Source: Scandinavium sp036495715 (GTDB lineage Bacteria > Pseudomonadota > Gammaproteobacteria > Enterobacterales > Enterobacteriaceae). From it: DNA of 64,000 nucleotides. The position numbers and the translations under genes were made by a program. The notes under the pieces are model-generated. The model was not told where the DNA came from. It saw nothing but the letters and a program-made list of their open reading frames with translations, and did not search any database. The DNA lies in NCBI GenBank assembly GCA_036495715.1, contig DASXML010000013.1, forward strand, positions 1 through 64,000, given 5' to 3'. This document shows, in pieces, positions 1 through 6,197 of the stretch. The first letter of the stretch is position 1. Every line of letters begins with the position of its first letter.

Positions 1-570
1 GTCCGGGTCATCATCCGTCAGGTCCTGTATCTGTTTTTCCAGGCGTTTCAGTTCGGTTTCCAGCCACAGCAGGTGCATGTCGATACCCGGCAGCTGCACG
101 TCCCGCGCGCATTCCTGCCGGTTTTTCTCCTGAACACGCATTTCCGTCAGGGCCTGATGACGCAGCACCAGGGCCCGCAGGGCACGCTCCAGCGGATGTG
201 GTGCTTCCCATAGGGCCGGGCGTTTCTCCCGGCAAAAATACGCCAGTTGCCGTGCATCCACTGCATCGGTTTTGTTGCGGATACCCTGACTCTGGACGAA
301 GGCTTTACTGAGCATCGGATTGATGATGGAGACCTGATAACCGGCATCGCTGAGGTGCGCGGCGGCGTCCTCCATGTACGTTCCGGTGGCTTCCATACAG
401 ACGTGGGCGTGGATAACCTGATGGCTGTGCAGCCAGCTGACCAGCTCATCATGACCTTTGGACGTGTTGGGGAATTTTTTGCTGCGGTGACGGCCATCAG
501 GGCGCAACAGGTCGATATCGAGCTTAGCTTTGGCGACATCAATGCCAATAAAATAAAGTTCATGTTCCAT
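1..570 (-). CDS. IS110-family transposase (bridge-RNA-guided recombinase), N-terminal part
   Basis: The frame is open from ATG at 570 to the window edge and gives 190 residues starting MEHELYFIGIDVAK. This is the RuvC-like DEDD domain of IS110 transposases. The acidic tetrad falls at D11 (GIDVAK), E60 (CMEATG), D102 and D105 (KTDAVDA), the same positions I recall for IS621 transposase (about 326 aa). The C-terminal serine-containing Tnp domain lies outside the window, so activity cannot be judged. In this family the protein uses an RNA from its own element to pair donor and target DNA and recombines at a CT core. The part seen has no frameshift or stop, so the copy may be intact. Confidence 0.93.
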   Translation of the reverse strand, partial: MEHELYFIGIDVAKAKLDIDLLRPDGRHRSKKFPNTSKGHDELVSWLHSHQVIHAHVCMEATGTYMEDAAAHLSDAGYQVSIINPMLSKAFVQSQGIRNKTDAVDARQLAYFCREKRPALWEAPHPLERALRALVLRHQALTEMRVQEKNRQECARDVQLPGIDMHLLWLETELKRLEKQIQDLTDDDPD

Positions 571-750
571 CCTGTAACCATCCCTGCAAATGCGGGGTTC
601 CGGGGTAGCCGGTCCATGATACTGTTCGGTTTATCGGATGTGGAGAAGCGCAGTCCGGTGCAAATTATCTACGACACAGATTCGGGTATCTAAGGCCCGG
701 TACGGCATCCGGACTGCATGGCAGAGAGAACTGGCCGGTTCTCTCTGTAC
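571..750 (-). ncRNA. IS110 bridge RNA (IS621-type), about 180 nt
   Basis: The 180 nt upstream of the transposase ATG align throughout with the IS621 bridge RNA as I remember it. Visible folds on the minus strand are: a 10-bp 5' hairpin (CAGAGAGAAC at 748-739 with GTTCTCTCTG at 731-722); an 8-bp stem (GCAGTCCG at 717-710 with CGGACTGC at 657-650) enclosing the target-binding loop; and a downstream donor-binding loop containing ACAGTATC. The left target guide TACCGGGCCT (702-693) matches the insertion-site REP. The right guide GTGTCGTAG predicts a right target beginning CTACGACAC. Ends are approximate. The promoter is expected at the joined ends of the circular form, as in IS621. Confidence 0.82.
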
Positions 751-765
751 GGAAGGGATAATACA

Positions 766-795
766 AGGCCCGGTAAGCGCCAGGCCACCGGGCTT
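766..795. repeat. REP (BIME) half, target of the IS110 insertion
   Basis: The minus strand reads AGCCCGGTGGCCTGGCGCTTACCGGGCCT, a typical enterobacterial REP palindrome lying 6 bp past the queE stop. Its GGGCCT end is where the IS110 element begins, so the tail of the REP should be on the far side of the element. The plus strand has a T-run (794-799) after the hairpin, so it could also terminate transcription coming out of the IS towards queE. Confidence 0.75.
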
Positions 796-800
796 TTTTA

Positions 801-1472
801 TCAGGCGATGTTGAGATATTTGTGCGTCTGCATCGACAATCGCCAGTTGCGGGCGATACAGGTTTCAATACACAGGCGGGTCGCATCATCTTTCTGGCTG
901 ATCGGCTGTAACGCGATCACGCGCTGTTTGTCGTCACTCAGGGTATCCAGCAGTTCGTCCAGCGCTTCGATATCACGTACACGCCCTACCGGATGCTTAA
1001 TTTCATCCGCGCGATGCAGCGCCTGTGAAAGCACTTCATAACCCCCGCGCATATTTACTTTCGGCGACACCGTCACCCACGTGGCGTGCGAACAACGCAC
1101 TTCATGCGTGCCGCTGGTTTCAATCTGACAGCTATAACCATTATGCTCAAGCAGTGTCGTGAGCGGGGTTAAATCATGAATACACGGCTCACCGCCGGTG
1201 ATCACCACGTGACGTGCCGTCCAGCCCTGACGGGTAATTGCGGTCAGCAAATCTTCCGCCGTGCCCGCCCCCCATTTGTCGCTCTCTTTGGTTTTCGCCA
1301 GAATGCTGAACAGAGAAACTTCCCGATCTTCCAGCATGTCCCAGGTATGTTTGGTATCACACCACGCACAGCCAACCGGGCATCCCTGCAGTCGAATAAA
1401 AATGGCGGGAACGCCGGTGAAGTAACCCTCGCCTTGCAGGGTCTGGAACATTTCGTTAATCGGGTACTGCAT
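801..1472 (-). CDS. queE: 7-carboxy-7-deazaguanine synthase QueE
   Basis: Radical SAM enzyme converting 6-carboxytetrahydropterin to 7-carboxy-7-deazaguanine in the preQ0/queuosine pathway. The ATG at 1472 gives 223 aa starting MQYPINEMFQTLQGEG, the E. coli length; the open frame extends 29 codons further upstream, but that part is not family sequence. The cluster-binding motif is the QueE-type C-x3-C-x2-C (CPVGCAWC), followed by DTKHTW; the substrate-binding GGEP follows. QueF, a later enzyme of the same pathway, lies at 19954-20799. In E. coli QueE also blocks septation under Mg2+ or antibiotic stress. The IS110 element begins just downstream of the stop and leaves the gene intact. Confidence 0.96.
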   Translation of the reverse strand: MQYPINEMFQTLQGEGYFTGVPAIFIRLQGCPVGCAWCDTKHTWDMLEDREVSLFSILAKTKESDKWGAGTAEDLLTAITRQGWTARHVVITGGEPCIHDLTPLTTLLEHNGYSCQIETSGTHEVRCSHATWVTVSPKVNMRGGYEVLSQALHRADEIKHPVGRVRDIEALDELLDTLSDDKQRVIALQPISQKDDATRLCIETCIARNWRLSMQTHKYLNIA

Positions 1473-1667
1473 AGTCATCTCTGTGAAAGGAGTAAAGCAT
1501 AAGTATCGCAGATTTAGGCCATCAGAGCGAGGCAAGCGGCTGCATGGCCGCTTTTGCAACCGAGGCTAAACAAGGTGAATTCTCACGCCGAACTGTAAAT
1601 TCCATTTACGCCGCGTTGAAATCTCGCTCAATACAATCGCCAAATCCAACAAAGCGAGAGAGCAATC

Positions 1668-1994
1668 TTGAATACGTTATTGATGACAGGCGTTACGGGT
1701 TTTCTTGGCGGCGCTGCTTTTGAGAAATGATTGAATGATGAAAATCAGTTCGATTTTCTGCTATTGGTCAGAGCAGCCAATGAAACAGCGGCAATTGAGC
1801 GCGTGAATGAAAACATGCGCAAATTCAACGTCAGCGAGGCTCGATTGTCGCAGTTGAATGAGCGTTTCAGTAACGACAAGCTGCTGAGTCTGGGTATGCC
1901 CAAACCACCTCGTTTTACGGATTATATTGCCCGGTGCGTGCAAACGACGCAGGGAATGTCTATTCCTCAGCAAATGGCGGTTGATTTTAAATAA
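1668..1994 (+). pseudogene. Remnant of a thioester-reductase-like SDR (NAD-binding) gene
   Basis: Reading from TTG 1668, the frame begins MNTLLMTGVTGFLGGAAFEK. This is a Rossmann TGxTGFLG nucleotide motif as found at the start of extended SDR/'male sterility' reductases. It is interrupted by an in-frame TGA at 1728-1730. The same frame then continues 87 codons: a plausible second strand (FDFLLLVRAANETAAIERV), then abruptly a basic C-terminal-like stretch ending VDFK. The catalytic YxxxK core, normally about 200 residues, is absent, so I infer an internal deletion plus a nonsense codon. A short translated product from 1731 cannot be excluded. No homologue of this gene beside eno comes to mind in K-12. 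Confidence 0.6.
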
Positions 1995-2021
1995 CGTCCA
2001 TTGAGCCGTACAACAGATATA

Positions 2022-2047
2022 AAAAAACCCGCCGAAGCGGGTTTTTT
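2022..2047 (-). terminator. Rho-independent terminator of eno (bidirectional)
   Basis: Perfect symmetric hairpin: six A, ACCCGC, a CGAA loop, GCGGGT and a T-run on both sides. It ends eno on the minus strand 20 bp after the stop and can also stop plus-strand transcription from the pseudogene side. Confidence 0.9.
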
Positions 2048-2067
2048 CTTAAGAGCGAAAGTCAGAA

Positions 2068-3363
2068 TTACTGACCTTTGATCTCTTTGCGACCGTTGTA
2101 CGGTGCTTTTTCACCCAGCGCTTCTTCGATACGAATCAGCTGGTTGTATTTAGCAACGCGATCAGAACGGCTCATAGAACCGGTTTTGATCTGGCCTGCA
2201 GCAGTACCTACCGCGAGATCTGCGATGGTTGCATCTTCAGTTTCACCTGAACGGTGAGAGATGACAGCCGTGTAGCCAGCGTCTTTAGCCATCTTGATTG
2301 CAGCCAGCGTTTCGGTCAGAGAACCGATCTGGTTGAATTTGATCAGGATGGAGTTAACGATGCCTTTGTCGATGCCTTCTTTCAGGATCTTGGTGTTGGT
2401 TACGAACAGATCGTCGCCCACCAGCTGGATTTTGTCGCCCAGCACTTTGGTCTGGTATGCGAAACCATCCCAGTCAGATTCGTCCAGGCCATCTTCGATG
2501 GAAACGATCGGATACTGTTTAGTCAGATCTTCCAGGAAGTGGGTGAATTCTTCGGAGGTGAATGCTTTGTTGCCTTCGCCAGCCAGAACGTATTTACCGT
2601 CTTTGTAGAATTCAGAAGCCGCACAGTCCATCGCCAGAGTGATGTCTTTGCCCAGCTCATAGCCAGCAGCTTTAACAGCTTCAGCGATAACAGCCAGTGC
2701 TTCAGCGTTGGAACCCAGGTTTGGCGCATAGCCACCTTCGTCACCAACAGCAGTACCCATACCTTTAGACTTCAGAACTTTAGCCAGGGTGTGGAACACT
2801 TCAGAACCCATACGGACGGCTTCTTTCAGCGTTTTCGCGCCAACAGGCTGAATCAAGAACTCCTGGATATCAACGTTGTTATCCGCGTGCTCGCCACCGT
2901 TGATGATGTTCATCATTGGAACCGGCATGGAGTATTTGCCTGGGGTACCGTTCAGTTCAGCGATGTGTTCGAACAGCGGCTGACCTTTAGAAGCTGCAGC
3001 AGCTTTGGCGTTAGCCAGAGATACAGCCAGGATCGCGTTAGCGCCGAAGTTAGATTTGTTTTCGGTACCGTCCAGATCGATCATGATCTTGTCGATGCCA
3101 GCCTGATCTTTGGCGTCTTTACCAAGGATTGCCTGAGCGATCGGGCCGTTTACCGCGCCAACAGCTTTCAGTACGCCTTTACCCAGATAACGGGATTTGT
3201 CACCATCGCGCAGTTCCAGTGCTTCACGGGAACCAGTAGAAGCACCTGATGGTGCTGCTGCCATACCGACGAAACCGCCTTCCAGGTGAACTTCGGCTTC
3301 AACAGTCGGGTTACCACGGGAGTCGATGATTTCACGACCGATGACTTTAACAATTTTGGACAT
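2068..3363 (-). CDS. eno: Enolase (phosphopyruvate hydratase)
   Basis: Interconverts 2-phosphoglycerate and phosphoenolpyruvate in glycolysis. In E. coli it is also a component of the RNA degradosome, binding RNase E. The chosen start is ATG 3363 (MSKIVKVIGREIIDSRGNP), five codons inside the open frame; this matches the family N-terminus. The product has 431 aa, one residue shorter than E. coli because it ends KGQ. Metal and catalytic segments are all present: AMDCAASEF, SIEDGLDESDWDG, LVGDDLFVTN, KFNQIGS and SHRSGETEDATIADLAV. It lies 82 bp downstream of pyrG, the usual pyrG-eno arrangement. Confidence 0.98.
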   Translation of the reverse strand: MSKIVKVIGREIIDSRGNPTVEAEVHLEGGFVGMAAAPSGASTGSREALELRDGDKSRYLGKGVLKAVGAVNGPIAQAILGKDAKDQAGIDKIMIDLDGTENKSNFGANAILAVSLANAKAAAASKGQPLFEHIAELNGTPGKYSMPVPMMNIINGGEHADNNVDIQEFLIQPVGAKTLKEAVRMGSEVFHTLAKVLKSKGMGTAVGDEGGYAPNLGSNAEALAVIAEAVKAAGYELGKDITLAMDCAASEFYKDGKYVLAGEGNKAFTSEEFTHFLEDLTKQYPIVSIEDGLDESDWDGFAYQTKVLGDKIQLVGDDLFVTNTKILKEGIDKGIVNSILIKFNQIGSLTETLAAIKMAKDAGYTAVISHRSGETEDATIADLAVGTAAGQIKTGSMSRSDRVAKYNQLIRIEEALGEKAPYNGRKEIKGQ

Positions 3364-3445
3364 ATAGGTTTTCCTCAAGTCACAACGTTAACTAAAACTC
3401 CAGACAAACAACGCCCCAATCAGGGGCGCTGCCGTTCTAACTTTT

Positions 3446-5083
3446 TTACTTCGCCTGACGCTTCTGGTAATCGCTGGCGGCTTTCACGAAGCCTGCAAAC
3501 AGCGGATGCCCATCACGCGGCGTAGAAGTAAACTCCGGATGGAACTGACAGGCCACGAACCACGGATGATTCGGCACCTCGATGATCTCGACCAACTGAT
3601 CATCCCCGGAACGGCCTGCAATGCGCAGACCCGCAGCTTCAATCTGTTTCAACAGCATATTGTTGACTTCGTAGCGGTGACGGTGACGCTCGGTGATAGT
3701 CTCTTCGCCGTACATCTTGCGAACCAGGCTGTCGTCGCTGAGCTGGCAGGCCTGAGCCCCCAGACGCATGGTGCCACCGAGGTCACTTTTCTCAGTACGC
3801 ACTTCGACATTGCCATCTTCGTCACGCCATTCGGTGATCAGAGCCACAACCGGGTACTTACAGTCTGGCACAAATTCCGTTGAGTTGGCGTTTTCCATCC
3901 CGACTACGTTACGAGCGAACTCGATCAACGCAACCTGCATACCCAGGCAAATGCCCAAATATGGAATATTGTTTTCACGCGCAAAGCGGGCGGTGGCAAT
4001 CTTGCCTTCAACACCGCGATAGCCGAAGCCGCCAGGGATCAGAATAGCATCAAGATCTTTCAGAATTTCGACGCCACGCGTTTCAACATCCTGCGAATCA
4101 ATCAGCTTGATGTTGACGGTCACGCGGTTCTTCAAGCCACCGTGTTTCAGCGCTTCGATAACGGACTTATAGGCATCCGGCAGTTCAATGTACTTGCCGA
4201 TCATACCAATCGTCACTTCGCCTGCCGGGTTAGCTTCTTCGTAGATAACCTGTTCCCATTCTGACAGGTTAGCTTCCGGACAGTTCAAGCTGAATCGTTT
4301 ACAAATATAATCGTCCAGACCCTGTGATTTCAACAGGCCTGGGATTTTATAAATGGAATCGACATCTTTCATCGAGATAACAGCTTTTTCTGGAACGTTA
4401 CAGAACAATGCAATTTTTGCACGTTCATTGGCCGGAACCGCACGATCGGAGCGGCAAATCAGAATATCTGGCTGGATCCCGATCGACAGCAGTTCTTTCA
4501 CAGAGTGCTGCGTCGGTTTGGTTTTGACTTCACCCGCCGCCGCCAGATAAGGCACCAGCGTCAAGTGCATGAACAGCGCGTGTTCACGACCGATATCTAC
4601 AGCCAACTGGCGAATCGCTTCGAGGAACGGCAGGGATTCGATATCACCGACGGTACCGCCAATTTCGACCAGCACCACGTCATGACCTTCGCCACCTGCA
4701 AGTACGCGCTCTTTAATGGCATTGGTGATGTGCGGGATGACCTGAACGGTCGCACCAAGATAGTCGCCACGGCGCTCTTTACGCAGAACGTCAGAGTAAA
4801 TACGACCCGTGGTGAAGTTGTTACGGCGAGTCATTTTGGTGCGAATGAAACGCTCGTAGTGACCCAGGTCCAGGTCAGTTTCAGCGCCGTCTTCAGTAAC
4901 GAACACTTCACCGTGCTGAATAGGACTCATGGTGCCCGGATCGACGTTGATATACGGATCCAGTTTCATCATGGTCACATTGAGGCCACGGGCTTCGAGA
5001 ATGGCTGCGAGGGAGGCTGCTGCAATGCCTTTACCCAGAGAGGATACGACCCCGCCGGTCACAAAAATATAGTTCGTTGTCAT
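3446..5083 (-). CDS. pyrG: CTP synthase (glutamine-hydrolysing)
   Basis: Makes CTP from UTP, ATP and glutamine. At 545 aa it has the E. coli length. The N-terminal synthase domain opens with MTTNYIFVTGGVVSSLGKG (ATP loop), followed by KLDPYINVDPGTMSP. The C-terminal class I glutamine amidotransferase has oxyanion GGFGYRG, nucleophile Cys in GICLGMQ (about residue 379) and the His/Glu pair in FHPEF near the end. The ATG at 5083 starts the conserved N-terminus directly. A 223-bp spacer separates it from mazG upstream, long enough for its own promoter. Confidence 0.98.
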   Translation of the reverse strand: MTTNYIFVTGGVVSSLGKGIAAASLAAILEARGLNVTMMKLDPYINVDPGTMSPIQHGEVFVTEDGAETDLDLGHYERFIRTKMTRRNNFTTGRIYSDVLRKERRGDYLGATVQVIPHITNAIKERVLAGGEGHDVVLVEIGGTVGDIESLPFLEAIRQLAVDIGREHALFMHLTLVPYLAAAGEVKTKPTQHSVKELLSIGIQPDILICRSDRAVPANERAKIALFCNVPEKAVISMKDVDSIYKIPGLLKSQGLDDYICKRFSLNCPEANLSEWEQVIYEEANPAGEVTIGMIGKYIELPDAYKSVIEALKHGGLKNRVTVNIKLIDSQDVETRGVEILKDLDAILIPGGFGYRGVEGKIATARFARENNIPYLGICLGMQVALIEFARNVVGMENANSTEFVPDCKYPVVALITEWRDEDGNVEVRTEKSDLGGTMRLGAQACQLSDDSLVRKMYGEETITERHRHRYEVNNMLLKQIEAAGLRIAGRSGDDQLVEIIEVPNHPWFVACQFHPEFTSTPRDGHPLFAGFVKAASDYQKRQAK

Positions 5084-5241
5084 GCTGAACCTGAGAAGTT
5101 AGGTTGGAATGATGGAATAACCAGGACGGGAAAGTAGTATACCGGAACACGGCGAGCGCCACAAATATTCATTCTCCGTCTCCATTCCAGGCTCAGACAC
5201 ACATAAGGAGTGAGAAAATAGCTCCTTTTGGGTAAATGTTT

Positions 5242-5255
5242 TTGACGCAAATCAA
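5242..5255. promoter_or_regulatory. Candidate FNR box upstream of pyrG
   Basis: TTGACGCAAATCAA matches the FNR consensus TTGAT-N4-ATCAA with one mismatch. It lies in the mazG-pyrG spacer 159 bp above the pyrG start. One such match in 64 kb of sequence may be chance; I know of no FNR control of pyrG. Confidence 0.22.
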
Positions 5256-5306
5256 TCGCTTGTCATTTTAAAAATCACACAAATCGTGTCTTATCGCAAA
5301 AAAGTG

Positions 5307-6098
5307 TTAGAGATCAGTTTCCTGACGCTTTACCTCTTGCCAGACCTCTTCCATGGTTTCCAGGTCGATTCCGGTCATTTCAAGGCCTCGTTCGGCAACA
5401 ATTCGCTCTACTTCGCGGAAACGCCGCTCAAATTTGAGGTTCGCTTTTTGCAGTGCAGTTTCGGCTTTTACGCCCAAATGTCGGGATAAGTTGACCGTCG
5501 CAAACAACAAGTCGCCCATTTCCTCTTCAAGCTTCGCTTCATCGACCACAGCCTGTTTGGCTTCATGCATGACTTCGTCAATTTCTTCGTAGACTTTGTC
5601 GAGCACCGGGCCGAGTGACGTCCAGTCGAAGCCGACCGTTGAGACACGTTTCTGGATTTTATGGGAACGCATCAGCGCAGGCAGGCTGTGCGGAATGTCA
5701 TCAACGGCGGAATGCTGTGCTTTTTCGGCACGTTCGGCGGTTTTGATTTTTTCCCAACGCTCCAGCACTTCCCGGCTGTCAGCTGCAATCGCATCACCGA
5801 AGATATGCGGATGGCGTCGCTCCAGTTTGTCGCTGATCGCCGCACAAATGTCATTGAAATCAAAGCGCCCTTCTTCCTGCGCCATTTGCGCGTAGAACAC
5901 CACCTGGAACAGCAGGTCGCCAAGTTCACCGCGCAGATCGTCAAAATCTTCACGGTTGATGGCATCCAGCACTTCGTAGGTTTCTTCAAGGGTGTACGGC
6001 GCGATAGTGGCGTAGGTCTGCTCTTTGTCCCACGGACAGCCGCTTTGCGGGTCGCGCAGACGTTGCATAATGCCGAGCAGGCGGTCGATTTGATTCAT
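5307..6098 (-). CDS. mazG: Nucleoside triphosphate pyrophosphohydrolase MazG
   Basis: Hydrolyses (d)NTPs to the monophosphate and PPi; in E. coli it also limits ppGpp build-up during starvation. The 263 aa match the E. coli length. There are two all-alpha MazG domains, the first with LEETYEVLDAI and ELGDLLFQVVFYAQ (metal-binding acidic helices), the second with EEIDEVMHEAKQ and EEEMGDLLFATVNLSRHLG. It follows relA by 99 bp. In K-12 the toxin-antitoxin pair mazEF sits in that gap; here it is missing, so the gene is MazEF-associated in name only. Confidence 0.97.
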   Translation of the reverse strand: MNQIDRLLGIMQRLRDPQSGCPWDKEQTYATIAPYTLEETYEVLDAINREDFDDLRGELGDLLFQVVFYAQMAQEEGRFDFNDICAAISDKLERRHPHIFGDAIAADSREVLERWEKIKTAERAEKAQHSAVDDIPHSLPALMRSHKIQKRVSTVGFDWTSLGPVLDKVYEEIDEVMHEAKQAVVDEAKLEEEMGDLLFATVNLSRHLGVKAETALQKANLKFERRFREVERIVAERGLEMTGIDLETMEEVWQEVKRQETDL

Positions 6099-6116
6099 AG
6101 CATTTCCCGATAGACA

Positions 6117-6151
6117 AAATAAATGCCGGGAAGGTATTCACCTGCCCCGGC
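6117..6151 (-). terminator. Stem-loop after relA, probable terminator
   Basis: On the minus strand GCCGGG (6151-6146) pairs with CCCGGC (6130-6125), and an inner AGGT/ACCT stem closes a short loop. ATTTATTTT follows. This is a plausible weak intrinsic terminator between relA and mazG, or a processing stem. Confidence 0.45.
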
Positions 6152-6197
6152 CAATGTGAGAAGTAACCCCAGCACGCAACGCGCCACCGGGGGAAAA

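Larger units (their letters stand above)
1..767 (-). mobile_element. IS110-family insertion sequence (IS621-like), left half only
   Basis: The element runs off the left edge of the window. It contains the transposase N-terminal half (570 to 1) and a non-coding left end (571 to about 767). Read on the minus strand, the junction is ...TTACCGGGC-CT-TGTATTATC: a REP left flank, a CT core at 767-766, then element sequence. The TGTAT after the core matches the right donor half that I recall for IS621. IS110 elements have no classical terminal inverted repeats, and none is seen. The exact boundary is inferred from IS621 logic because the other end is missing. It sits between queE and whatever lies left of the window, without breaking queE. 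Confidence 0.88.

Noticed and set aside
247..693. 148-aa plus-strand frame at the left edge
   Set aside because: Antisense to the IS110 transposase and bridge RNA; the transposase frame carries the DEDD residues.
2254..3249. 331-aa plus-strand frame
   Set aside because: Antisense shadow of eno, an effect of strong codon bias.
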